Of a stretch of DNA of 64,000 nt, positions 25,171 to 36,224 are shown piece after piece. How positions within the stretch are numbered: the first letter of the stretch is position 1; each line of letters opens with the position of its first letter. Both the position numbers and the translations under genes were made by a program. The notes beneath the pieces are model-generated. The model worked only from the letters and a program-made list of their open reading frames with translations. It ran no database searches and had not been told where the DNA came from. Source of the stretch: Rosa chinensis (lineage: Eukaryota; Streptophyta; Magnoliopsida; Rosales; Rosaceae); assembly GCF_002994745.2 (NCBI RefSeq), contig NC_037089.1, positions 14,464,141 to 14,528,140 on the forward strand. The letters are read 5' to 3'.

Positions 25171-25917
25171 AGGGTGATTCTAGTTGGACCTCCAAATTTG
25201 CTATTTGGACCTCCATACTTAGTACACCTCTAATTTACTTTTTAGAATACTTGAAAAGCTAAGTAGACCTCCTTATTTTTTTACCATAACGCCTTTTTTT
25301 TTTACCATAACGTCCTTGAACATGAGATACAACAATCTATTACTCTACTTTTTATCTCTATCTTCAACCACGAGAAGAAGAATGAATCAAAATCACATTA
25401 TATTGCTCTCTTATGAGTAAGTCTCTCATCCACAAAAATTAATCAGAGTGTTTGTTCTCGATCTTGATATGTTGTTGGAATCTCTTTGAATTTGTTAAAA
25501 GTAGGATTTCAATGGTTGGAAGATCGAGTAATAGCTATATCATAATATTCAATTAATTTAGCTTAAGAAAATTCAAAATCAGATTGTTTTGAATTTATTT
25601 TTGTATTAAATGATGAGCCATGTATAGAAATTATTATTTTTACTTAATTGTTTTGGGTAAATTGTAAAACTATATAGGCAATATAAGGAATTTGGAATTT
25701 TTTTTTAAAAAAAAATTAGCTGAATGTTATATTTGGTTGGAGGAGGTAAGAAGAGTATATATATATATATATATTTTTTTCTATTTTTCTCTCGTTGTCC
25801 TTATTTGTCTTTTCATATAACTTGACAAAGTCTATTAATAATTGAAAAAAGTTGAAGGTCCAAATATCAAATTTGGAGGTCCAAATATCAAATTTGGAGG
25901 TCCAACTAGAATCACCC
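25171..25917. mobile_element. Non-autonomous hAT-type element (family member 1)
   Basis: Begins AGGGTGATTCTAGTTGGACC and ends GGTCCAACTAGAATCACCC, flanked by TTTTAGCA at 25163-25170 and 25918-25925. The 8-bp duplication points to hAT. The subterminal phrase ATTTGGACCTCC is repeated. 747 bp, no transposase. An inverted relative lies at 47021-47691. Confidence 0.88.
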
Positions 25918-26200
25918 TTTTAGCAGCTGCACCAGACTCCTAAGTAGCTCTCCATTATAACTTTTAGCTATCTCGCTCCTAAATATAGAGAGCGAGATGA
26001 TGCTCTCTATAATTTAAAACATTCATTTTGAGTTATTTTATGTAATTTGTAAATATATTTAAAAAATTTAATCTTCATTTAAAAAATAATATAAATTCAA
26101 AACTATTTTAGAGAGCACTGATGCAGACGTAATTCTAAAGTGGCTAACCAAAATGACTTTTTAGCTACTTTGACTAAAATTTAACTCAAAAATAACTATC

Positions 26201-26414
26201 TGTTAAAGGAAAAACATATTATGTGTCTTCATCAAAGTGATTGACGAAGGGAGAATCAAGGAATTAATGATTACCATCAATCAGCATCGATTATAGATCA
26301 ATCAGCATTTAATGTCATCATTGTAATTGATATTTCCGTTATAATTCTATCCCTATATAAATGGACGATGAAATGAAATGAATAGACCAATTCAAATTCC
26401 AATTTACTTTTACA
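26201..26414 (+). repeat. 5' LTR of the Copia element
   Basis: TG...CA ends; TATATAAATGG near 26352 is a likely TATA box. It differs from the 3' LTR at 16 of 214 positions by my count (11 transitions, 5 transversions, no indels), about 7.5%. Confidence 0.95.
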
Positions 26415-26504
26415 TGTTATCAGCACGCTCAGAGACAATAGACAAAAGAAAAAAAAAAACCCTGATTTTCTAGTTTCTTTCTTCTTCCCGTAAAAAAAAA
26501 CTAA

Positions 26505-27119
26505 ATGGCTGATCCAACTCGACCTGACTTTGATATTTTTGACTCAGAAGGACTTGAGTACCACTGTTGGGTTTCCGATGTAGAAACTGCCTTTGTGGCA
26601 AAAGACTACACTGCCACCATTACCGACCCCAAAGACAATGTACCGTCTGATAAGGTGAAAGCAAGTGCCTTAATGTTTATGAGGCAACATATTGATCCTA
26701 GCCTACGCTTGGAATACCTTCAGTTGAAGACACCCAAAGAACTGTGGGATGCCCTTGAGGGACGTTTTGAGAATATTCATGACACCTTACTCCCAGGACT
26801 GACCATTCAGTGGAATGAAATCCGCTTGCTTGACTACAAAATGGTCCATGACTTCAACAATGACATGTTGCGCCTCAAGGCACGTCTCCATTTCTGTGGA
26901 AAGGAACTCACAGAAGATAATATGTTCCAGAAGACTCTTTCCACTTTTCATACTTCAGCACTTATACTAGCAAACCAGTATAGGCTGAAATATGACAACA
27001 AAAGAATCACAACCTTCAATAAGCTGATCAACCTACTGCAAGTGGCTGAAAGACATAATGAGGTTCTTTTGAGCAACAATGACCAGGTCCATTGGGAGAA
27101 CGAATATTCCCAAGGCTAA
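26505..27119 (+). CDS. Copia gag polyprotein (UBN2-type), frame intact over 204 residues
   Basis: The frame starts MADPTRPDFDIFDSEGLEY 90 bp after the 5' LTR. It carries the gag core of plant Copia elements, with KASALMFMRQHIDPSLR, TPKELWDALEGRF and a helix-rich C-terminal part ending in LLQVAERHNEVLLSNN. It stops at 27117-27119. A Gly/Arg-rich segment continues in another frame (27079-27366), so a frameshift separates the core from the nucleocapsid part. No zinc knuckle was found. Confidence 0.85.
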   Translation: MADPTRPDFDIFDSEGLEYHCWVSDVETAFVAKDYTATITDPKDNVPSDKVKASALMFMRQHIDPSLRLEYLQLKTPKELWDALEGRFENIHDTLLPGLTIQWNEIRLLDYKMVHDFNNDMLRLKARLHFCGKELTEDNMFQKTLSTFHTSALILANQYRLKYDNKRITTFNKLINLLQVAERHNEVLLSNNDQVHWENEYSQG

Positions 27120-30100
27120 TTATGGCAAAGTGCACGGTGGACAGAACCTCAATGCAAAGGGAGTTGGACGTGTTGATCCCTACCCACATGGCAATAATGC
27201 ACCACATGGAAAGGGACGTGGGGGTCGTGGTATGGGCCGTGGAGGCCCTCCCAATGTAGGGCGCAGAGATGGTGGTGCTGGCCCCAGTGGTTATGGAAAC
27301 AAGGTGCAAAGGGCACCGAAGAACCCTTCAGTCAAACAGGAAAGAGTTCATAAATTAGATTTCTAAACAAGACTTTGATTTGATTATCGTTGGCTTATTA
27401 ATAAATTTTGAATTTTATTCTGAAGCACTGAATTTATTCGATTTTATTTACTACACAGATTTACATGGTTCGAAATAGCACTATAAAGATGTAAAGCAGT
27501 ACATCTAGAAAAAAAATTATTAGAATGAAAAGAATACGATTCTACGCAAATAGAAATACTCTAAAGAATATGAGATATATTTAAAGTCAAAGACGCTCTG
27601 TATGCACCAAGAGCTAATCGAACCTTGTCAAGTTTCAAAGATATTCATGCCAACGGTTATCATGTAAATACACACTGTAAGAATGGAACCGAATACCTTT
27701 ACATTACCTCTAATGAATGTGGAAGAAAATGCATTTTTAGAGAAATTAATGAGTCAATCTAGTGGATTGTACCTCACTACGATTCGGATCATTGAATCCT
27801 ATGCAGTCACCAACAATGAAATGTGGGACACTGACTTATACAGGCTTTGGCATGACCACCTAGGGCACCCTGGTCGTGACATGATGATCCGTATTTTAAA
27901 GAACTCATATGGACATCCCTTCTTTTGAGTGAAAAATAAAATGGGAGAAAAATCCACCACACTGCAAGGTGTTGGTCCTAGTACCACTCAAATGCAGCCA
28001 TTGCCTTCTGAAGTACCAGAAGCACTACCTCTTTCCCATTATGCCTCATTGACTATTTCAAAGGCACATCACTCGTTTTGCTAAGCCTATTTTTTAGCAA
28101 AAACAGGATCGAGACATTCCTATGCTAAAGACACAAAACAAAACATTCTATTCTTACAAAGGATACAAGGAGATATCTGTGGACCTATCCATCCAGAATG
28201 TGGACCATTCAAGTACTTTATGGTTCTGGTGGATGCTTCGACACCCTGGTCACATGTCACTTTCTTGTCCACAAGAAATGCTACATTTGCAAAACTCCTT
28301 GCACAGATTATACGTTTAAGGGCTTACCACCATGATCACCCTATCAAGTCTATAAGGCTTGATAATGCTGGAGAGTTTACATCAAAAGCATTTGATGAAT
28401 ATTGCATGTCTATTGGGAACGAAGTAGAGCATCATGTACCCCATGTGCATACATAAAATGGTTTCGCAGAAGCCACCATCACAAGGCTACAGATTGTGGC
28501 TAGGGCATTGGTTATGCGCACCAACCTGCCTATATCTGCATGAGGTTATGCAATATTGCACGCAGGTTTACTTATTCATTTCAGACCCACTGCTAGCGAA
28601 CCATTTTCTGCATACTAGTTGGTAAGTGGATATGAGCCTACACTTACGCATATTTAGTTGCGCAGTATATGTGCCTATTGCGCCCCTACAATGCATCAAA
28701 ATGGGTCCTCAGAGACGATTAAGTTTTTATGTTGGATACGAATCCCCAACAATTATCCGCTACTTGGAACCCTTGACAGGCGATCTCTTTACCGCTAGAT
28801 TTGTGATTGTCACTTTGATGAGACAATGTTCCCATCGTTAGGGGGAGATAGGAAAAAAAAATTTCCAAGGGAGGAATTGTCGTGGTTTCTCCCCACTCTG
28901 TCTCATTTTGATCCCCGCACTTCACTTTGAAACTGAAGTGAAAAGAATAATCAATCTTAAGACGTAGCAGATTCGATACTTGATGCGTTTACTGATATCA
29001 TAAAAGTGACGAGATCACATATATCAGCTGCAAATATGCCTGCAAGGTAAGTCCCCAACAAAGGGCACCGTGCCGTAGATAGAGGCACTACAACCACACT
29101 TAGTGGAGGTGTGGTTGAGGCCGTGGCTCCCTAAAGGAAGAGGTGTAGGCCACTTGGTTCGATTGACACTCACCCAAGGAAGAAGAGGGCGAGTAAGGCA
29201 CAAACCGATCCATTAATCATCATTGTAGAGAATCCCTCTCATGAGATTGTCTCTGATTATAGTTATATCCATGAATCAATACTGGAGAACGCTCCGATGT
29301 TTGAAATGATTCCAGAGAACAAAAAAATCCCAATGGATTATGAGAGTGCGTATGAGTTGATAGAAAAATCTTCCATACATACTGATGACGTATTTGCATA
29401 CACTGTTGCTCAAGAAATCATAGAGCACGATGATATCGAACCACGCTCTATTGTAGAATGTCAACAAAGAGCAGATTGACCTAAATAGAAAGAAACAATC
29501 CAGATAGAACTAGATTCTCTGGCAAAGAGACAGGTATTTGATCCGGTAGTGCTAACCCCACCAAGTGTAAAGCCTGTAAGACATAAATGGGTCTTTGTCA
29601 GAAAGCGTAATGAAAAGAATGAAGTCCTGAGGTACAAGGCTCGCATTGTGGCACAAGGTTTCTCACAACGCCCTGAAATTGACTACGAGGAGACATACTC
29701 TCCCGTAATGCACGTTATAACGTTCCGCTACTTAGTTAGCTTGGTAGCTTCCGAAGGAATGGAAATGCAACTCATGGATGTGGTTACTGCATATCTTGAT
29801 GGGGATCTAGATTCAGAGATATATATGAAAGTGCTTGATGACCTTACATTACCCAATTCAGGTGACTCTAAACCACGGAGTGCGTTTGCAATTAGGTTGA
29901 AATACTTACTTTGCGGATTTAAACAATCCGGGCGAATATGGTATACTCGTCTAAGCGACTACTTGATTGGGAAGGGATATAAGAACGATGAATTGTGCCC
30001 CTGCGTATTCATAAAGAAAACAAGTTTTAGATTTGCAATTGTAGCTGTATATGTCGATGATATGAACATAATAGGTACTCTTGATGAAATAAGAGAAACC

Positions 30101-31131
30101 ACGAGCTACTTGAAATCTGAATTTGAGATGAAGGATCTTGGGAAAACTCGATTCTGTCTAGCCCTTGAACTAGAACACTGAATTTGTGAAATACTAATCC
30201 ACCGGTCTGCGTATGTCCAAAAGATGCTCAGACTATTTAACATGGACAAACTGCATCCTGCTAGCACTCCCATGATCGGTCAAAGTTTGGATACAAAGAA
30301 AGATCCATTTCGTCCAAAGGAAGATGACGAAGAGGTGTTGGGAGCTGAAATTCCCTATCTAAGTGAAATATGCGCATTATTGTACTTAGCCCAATGTACT
30401 CGACCAGACATTGCATTCTCAGTGAACTTGTTAGCTAGATTTAGCTCAGCGCCAACGCAGTGTCACTGGAATGGTATCAAGAATATTTTTCGATACCTAA
30501 AAGAAACCATTGACTTGGGACTATTCTTTCCCTACAAATAGACAAGAGGGACCGCTGATGGAACTGTAATCCCTAAAGGAAATATTGATGGCGAAAGCAC
30601 CACTCACTACACGGAAACCCCAAATGATGTTTTGGTTGGTTTTGCTGATGCTGGGGACCTCTCTGACCCACATACAGGTCGTTCCCAAACTGGTTATGCA
30701 TTTACCATTGGGAACACGGCGATATCTTGGAGATCAACCAAGCAAACCCTTGTGGCTACCTCTTCGAACCACTCAGAGATCAGTGCTCTACATGAGGCGG
30801 TTCGTGAGTGTATATGGTTAAGAGCTATCATTACACATATTCGAGGGACTAATAGTCTGAGTTCTACCACTGAAGAGCCTACTTGTATTTATGAAGATAA
30901 TGCAGCTTACATCGAACAAATGAAGCTAGGTTATATCAAGGGTGATAACACAAAACACATATTGCCAAAATTTTTCTACAATCAGTAACAACAGGCTCTC
31001 CTCAAGATTCAAGTGAATCAAGTAAGGTTTGAGGAGAATGTGGCCGATTTGTTCACCAAATCATTGCCCAAGGCCACATTTGAGAAACATGTGAAAAACA
31101 TAGGAATGCGAAGACTTTCCAAGCTCCCTTG
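27120..31131 (+). pseudogene. Copia pol remnants: GAG-pre-integrase, integrase, reverse transcriptase, RNase H
   Basis: Pieces lie in order but in shifting frames. Near 27836 is the GAG-pre-integrase motif LWHDHLGHPGRDMM; 28190-28460 holds integrase with RLDNAGEFTSKAFDEY; 29549-30181 holds reverse transcriptase with KWVFVRKRNEKNE and the catalytic YVDD; 30632-30988 holds RNase H with TGYAFTIGNTAISW. The protein ends with an FTKSLPKATFEKHV-like tail at about 31131. At least eight stops or frameshifts occur, and the zinc-knuckle and protease region expected between 27366 and 27600 is missing or unrecognisable. Confidence 0.9.
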
Positions 31132-31338
31132 ATTAATGCAAGTATCAAGGGGAGGTGTAGACATCAAAGGGAGTCTAACACACACATGTCATCCTCAAAT
31201 GTAGAAGGTGCGTTGTGCTCTTGTCCTTCGACCAAGGTGTATTTTTTGTCCCACAGGGTTTTTATTGTTACTTGGCAAGGTTTTTAGTGAGGCAATAACT
31301 CATGCACCATTTTGTCTTTGACTTGGCACAAGGGGGAG

Positions 31339-31552
31339 TGTTAAAGGAAAAGCACATTATGTGCCTTCGTCAAAGTGACTGACGAAGAGAGAATCAAGGA
31401 ATTAGTGATTACCATCAATCTGCATCGATTACAGATCAATCAGCATTTAATGTCATCATTGTAATTGATATTTCCGTTGTAATTTTATCCATATATAAAG
31501 GGACGATGAAATGAAATGAGTAGACCAATTCCAATTCCAATTTACTTTTTCA
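31339..31552 (+). repeat. 3' LTR of the Copia element
   Basis: Same length as the 5' LTR with no gaps. It begins TGTTAAAGG straight after the polypurine tract and ends TTTTTCA before the CTATC duplication. Confidence 0.95.
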
Positions 31553-32203
31553 CTATCATTGCTAAAGATGCTCTAATCTTCATATTTTTAACTCTTTGAA
31601 GCATTTTGTTAAATATCTTACTTTTCTTTCTGCATGACACATAAAAGAAACCACTACGCATGCAACTAGGCAAAACTTACATATTCGGTGTGATCTTGTA
31701 ATTTGAATGCCATTAATTTCTCCAATCGAATTCTACATGTTTCACCCTCAATTTGCTCTTATTTGACAATTCCAATTCAAGTGTATGGTTTTTCTTTTGG
31801 GAAAATTTTAGAAACAATATATAAAGTTTTCGCCACTGATAATTAAGTTTCCTTAAGTTTTAGAAATAGCAAATTAGTACCTGGACTAACAAACCCCGCC
31901 CAATTATGATACCTGCTGTTAACGACTCCGTTAATTGGCATGCCACCTGGCATATTTTCAAAGGTAAACTTGTCTTTTCTCTTCTCTCTACACACAGTTA
32001 GTTCTCACTATTCCATTTTCCAAAAATTAGAGAGGGATGGTGATGGAAGGGACAAGAGCTAAGAGCTTCTTCACCTCCAAACCATAAACCCACCCAATCT
32101 CCCGCATCTACACCTCAAAGTCCAATCCTTTCCACGACCTAGGAACCCAATCCTCTCCAATTTGCAATCCTTCATGCCAATTTGATCTGAAACAAAATCT
32201 GAA

Positions 32204-32452
32204 ATGGGTCACCTAAATTTGCCCACATCGAAGCGGATCCCTAAGCAATGGCACCTCCTGGACTTGGTCTTGGCAGCCTTCTTCGACATAGTGATCCTCT
32301 TCTTCCTCCTGGTCTTCATCCCTTGGGCGACTCCATGGCCACCTCGGGTCACCAGACACTTCTGTTATCCACTAACGCCGCTTGTGACTGCATTTCGACG
32401 GTCCAAACTAGAAAGACTTCGCCAGGAAATGAAATACAGTGAGCATTATTGA
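32204..32452 (+). pseudogene. Captured N-terminal fragment of a QUA3/PMT13-type methyltransferase gene
   Basis: Starting at ATG 32204 the frame reads MGHLNLPTSKRIPKQWHLLD and then a membrane anchor, LVLAAFFDIVILFFLLVFIP. This is the N-terminus of the Golgi putative pectin methyltransferase QUA3 (At4g00740 family). At about 32322 one base appears to be missing; the homology continues in the next frame as LGDSMATSGHQTLLLST. It then jumps to a stretch resembling the later RRNSQLSREM segment (RRSKLERLRQEMKY), so internal coding sequence has been lost too. It cannot encode the catalytic domain. Confidence 0.78.
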
Positions 32453-32978
32453 GAGAAAGGAAGAGTAAGAGATTCTCTTCAAGTTCACAACTTTATTGGG
32501 TTTAGAGTTGAAGAACTTGATACAAGTACTATTGGGGTAAGTAATAAAGGCGGGAGATGATGAAAAGGAAAAAAAAAAGGCTCATTCGGTGATGGTTTGG
32601 TGTGACTAGTGAGGAAGAAGAAGAAGTAGAGATAGGTACGTGATGACCAAACTTCTGGTTGAAGGAGGGATAACAACCTTGCCGGCCACCATTATTGATT
32701 GTTGAGTGGTGTTGTATGAATCACAATTCAATTTCAGAACAGTGTCAAAGACTGTAAATGTCTGTGTGTGTGTGTGTGAATGAGAGGCATCCCTAAGTTT
32801 TCCGGCTCACTAGTAGGTGACGAGGGGATTTCGAAAAAGGGGCAATTTTTTCTACTGTTCGGATACATTCTTCCTTCTTCACCTTTTCAACCCACCCTTA
32901 CTAATACTAAAAATGCAAATTTGCCTCTTTTTGGAAATGAATTGAGCGGCAGAGAGGAGGTCCGGTTCCGGGGAGAGA

Positions 32979-33171
32979 GGAACTATGAAAATACTAAACT
33001 ACCCCTTGAAAAATGAATAATGGCATAAAGTTAATAATGTTACTGACGACATGTACCATAATTGGGTTGGGTTTGTTAGTCCAAGTACTAATTAATTTGC
33101 TATTTCTGAAACTTATGGAAACTTAATTATCAGTGGCAAAAACTTCATATATTGTTTGTAAATGAGGAACT
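32979..33171. repeat. Extra tandem copy of the right terminal repeat
   Basis: GAGGAACTATGAAAATACT through TATTGTTTGTAAAT is followed directly by a second copy starting GAGGAACTACGAAAATACT (33172). That second copy is interrupted after 50 bp by the nested element and resumes at 34881. The outer copy alone carries the GGGAAAA terminus, so it is the true element end. Confidence 0.75.
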
Positions 33172-33221
33172 ACGAAAATACTAAACTACCCCCTGAAAAA
33201 TGAATAATGACATAAAATTAA

Positions 33222-34871
33222 GGACTAAATTCAGTTTGCCCCCTCCAACTTTGGGGCAAACATCAGTTTGGTCCCTGATTTTTTTTATTTAATCATGATG
33301 GTTCCTGCACTTCTAATTTTCACCGCGTCCAAATCTAAAAAATCTCTCCGATCATGACGTCACTTGCTGAGTTGGCCCCAACATGGGGCCCCACTTTTCA
33401 GTTTTTCAGCCTTAGTTTAGATGAAATGTCGAAATTACCCTCCTCTGATCCTCTCCTCTCTCCTCTCTCCTCCCTCCTCCTCTCCTACATCCCACAACCC
33501 CCTTTGGGGTTACGCAAATCCTTTCGCAGCTCCGCTCAACCGCCACCATGACCACAACCCAACCCTCCTTTCCTACGTCACTTCCCGCTCTTAATCCTCT
33601 TCCCCATCAAAACCAGTCTCCGAATAGACATTTATCTCTTCTCTTCCTTATCTCCTAATCTCCCCAAACCCACTCTCTGTACTCTCCAGAGGCATCACCC
33701 CACCACCCAAACCATCAAAACCAGATTTCACTTCACATTCACCACCCAAAACCATCAAAACCATATTTCACTTCACCTTCACCACCCAAATCATCAAAAC
33801 CAAAATTCAATTTGCCTTCACCATTAAAACCAGATTTCTCCTCTTCCTTCAAGAAGCAACACGTTGTATGTGTACATGCTGGCAACTCAACTCAGCCACT
33901 GGCCATGTCCGCAAAAGTCTAGAACCTAGATTCCATAGCTGAGCAAACCTGCACAAAAAATAAAAATCCCAGAACCAAAGATTGAAACTTTAGCCAAAAT
34001 GAAAGAAACCCAGAAGAGAAAGATCCAAGCTTTAGAAATGAGTTACCTTGGAAAATTGATTGAGGGAGTTTTTGGGATTTTTGAGGCCGGTATCCCATCG
34101 GTGGGAGGTCAATTGGGGCTGCTCGAATCTGAGAGTGGCGGAGAGGAAGACAAGTATGAATGAGAGACCTTCATCTTCATCATCTTCATCTTGTCTTCTT
34201 GTGCTTTACAACCATGGCTGCCTACACCACCACCCCGGACAACAAAATCCTGCTTATCGAATAAGGGCTTGGCCCATACCCAACTCGCCGGAACCCACCT
34301 CCTCCATGTCGTCTCCTCCGCGTCATCTCCATTGAAGATAAACTCGAACTTGAAGTTTAGGAATGGATTGTATGAGTCGGAATCATTGCTACCGCCGTGT
34401 GCTGAGATGCTTTCGAGGTCATCGTTGGAGGTCAGAGCATCGTCGCGCATGTCATCAGAGAAGGATGAGGGAGGGAAGGGAGGTGCGTGGTCCTTAGATG
34501 TGAGCTTGCGCTTGTGGATGGAGGAGGTAGCGGAGGCGGAGGCCAAGGGGGATGGTGACAGGGACTATGAGCTCCGTGAACGGTTGGAAAGGGCGAGGTG
34601 AGAAGAAGAAGAAGAGGAAGAAAGACGAGGAAAATAATATGGGGTGATAAGGGTAATTTTGACATTTCATCTAAATTGAGGCTGAAAAACTGAAAAGTGG
34701 GCCCCATGTCGGGGCCAACTCAACAAGTGACATCATGATCGGAGAGATTTTTGAGATTTGGACGCGGGTGATGAAAATTAGAAGTGCAGGGACCATCAAG
34801 ATTAAAAAAAAAGATCAAAGACCAAACTGATGTTTGCCCCAAAGTTGGAGGGGGCAAATTGAATTTAGTCC
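33222..34871. mobile_element. Nested Mutator-like element with a perfect 9-bp duplication
   Basis: Begins GGACTAAATTCAGTTTGCC and ends GGCAAATTGAATTTAGTCC. Inverted repeats of about 220 bp cover 33222-33440 and 34650-34871. TAAAATTAA flanks it exactly at 33213-33221 and 34872-34880. The interior of about 1.2 kb is far richer in G+C than the surroundings and holds an open frame on the minus strand. No transposase was found; a Pack-MULE is the best reading. Confidence 0.88.
34109..34546 (-). pseudogene. GC-rich coding fragment inside the nested Mutator-like element (gene of origin not recognised)
   Basis: A 145-residue open frame begins [19 protein letters not shown]. It continues with a Pro-rich and acidic stretch ([25 protein letters not shown]) that reads like the disordered N-terminus of a normal plant protein. 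After about residue 65 the composition changes, suggesting that exon sequence is joined to something else. The parent gene is not identified. Expression is not implied. Confidence 0.45.
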
Positions 34872-35013
34872 TAAAATTAATGATGCTACTGACGGCATGT
34901 ACCATAATTGGGTTGGGTTTGTCGGTCTAGGTACTAATTTGCTATTTCTGAAACTTATGGAAGCTTAATTATCAGTGGGAACAACTTCATATATTGTTTG
35001 TAAATTTTTTCCC

Positions 35014-36046
35014 TTTTTTTTTTTTTTTTTTTTAAAGACTATTGTTTATTTTGAACAATTCAAAAGTCTATTGCTAATTGCTTCTTGACGTTGGCAGTTC
35101 TGAGTAGAAGATGATGATGCATGCAGCATGCTTAGATTTCAGAATTTGACATACATCTTAGAAAATTCAAGATATGTGGTATCAAAATCAAGTTGAGGAT
35201 ATAAAGGATATCCTTATTTTGATTATACACGCACACACACACCTAGCGCTTGAATTTGATATTACCACTAGAACGATCGATAACTATATATATACTATTT
35301 AGTTCGATTTGCTAACTTATGAAAGCAATTTGTAAGGTCCTCAACCAAAAGTACATCCACTAGATCATTTAGTCTATGAGCCTCGGCAAATGGTTTACAA
35401 AAATTGAGGCACAAACACAATTGAGATGGATATCTAATTTCATGGAGTTCGTATGTATGTCGGCCATGTCGATATGTTATTGGAAGGTCATAATTGAGAG
35501 GAGGCAAAATGATAGGTACAAAGGCAATATTACGCTATCCTACTGCAAAAGTGTGCGAGCCTAATTTCCACTCAAATTTGGAGAGGAAACACGATGAGAC
35601 CGAAAGAGACCAACTTGAACAAGCAAAACAAACTCAAGCCTAACACAAAACAAGTGGGGTTTGCTACTTAACAAAGTCATGTGATTAAGCTTCGTCGAAA
35701 CATCATGTAAAAGAACTAGACCCATTTGGGAATGATCCCTCTGCTCTTAGGTGATGTTCAATTAGCTTGCCGATGTAATTGCATCCAAAGATTTAAGATT
35801 CAAGTATAATGCCTTACCGTTAAAAAAGTTGAAGGAAAGAGCACATGTTGCATAGGAATGGAGCACATGTTTCATTTTTCTTAACATCCCATCAATAACT
35901 TACATAATTGAGCAAAAATTAGAACAAAAAAAATATGTATCAATCAAATTTGAGATATCTATCATTCATCAAATTAATAGATGGTCCGCTATGTTGATCC
36001 TAATTGTTCCCAAATTATTCATTTGTTTGATATAATTGGATAATTG
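35014..36046. other. Intergenic DNA, no gene recognised
   Basis: Starts with a poly-T run next to the Pack-MULE end. The rest is AT-rich with no domain-bearing frame. Confidence 0.5.
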
Positions 36047-36224
36047 ATGCATCTTCTTCCTTTATTTATTTATTTATTTTTTAAATAGTTTCATTGAATC
36101 AGATAACGATTACACTGTTTCGAATGCCATCCCTTATAAAGTCGGGAGCTAGTACAAACCACACTTGGCTATCACTATCTCTTAAAGCATGTGAAGCTAA
36201 AGTATGGGCAACTACATTAGCTTC

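Larger units (their letters stand above)
26201..31552 (+). mobile_element. Complete but decayed Copia retrotransposon
   Basis: Two 214-bp LTRs (26201-26414 and 31339-31552) bound the element, with CTATC on both outer sides (26196-26200 and 31553-31557). TGTTATCAGCACGC (26415-26428) follows the 5' LTR in the primer position used for initiator tRNA-Met. The polypurine tract AAGGGGGAG (31330-31338) precedes the 3' LTR. The order gag, integrase, reverse transcriptase, RNase H is that of Copia elements. The pol region is broken by many stops and the element is inactive. Confidence 0.96.
31799..35013. mobile_element. Pack-MULE-like element carrying a methyltransferase gene fragment
   Basis: The left end GGGAAAATTTTAGAAACAAT is mirrored by ATTGTTTGTAAATTTTTTCCC-like sequence ending at 35013. 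The inverted match extends about 190 bp (31799-31990 against 34881-35013 plus 33172-33221). An extra tandem copy of the right terminal repeat lies at 32979-33171. Flanks are T-rich (TTTTCTTTT and a poly-T run), so the 9-bp duplication is suggestive only. Inside are a QUA3/PMT13-like fragment and a second Mutator-like element inserted into the outer right repeat. No transposase is present. Confidence 0.75.

Noticed and set aside
34191..34601. Plus-strand open frame of 136 codons
   Set aside because: It is antisense to the more protein-like minus-strand frame in the nested Mutator-like element and shows no domain.
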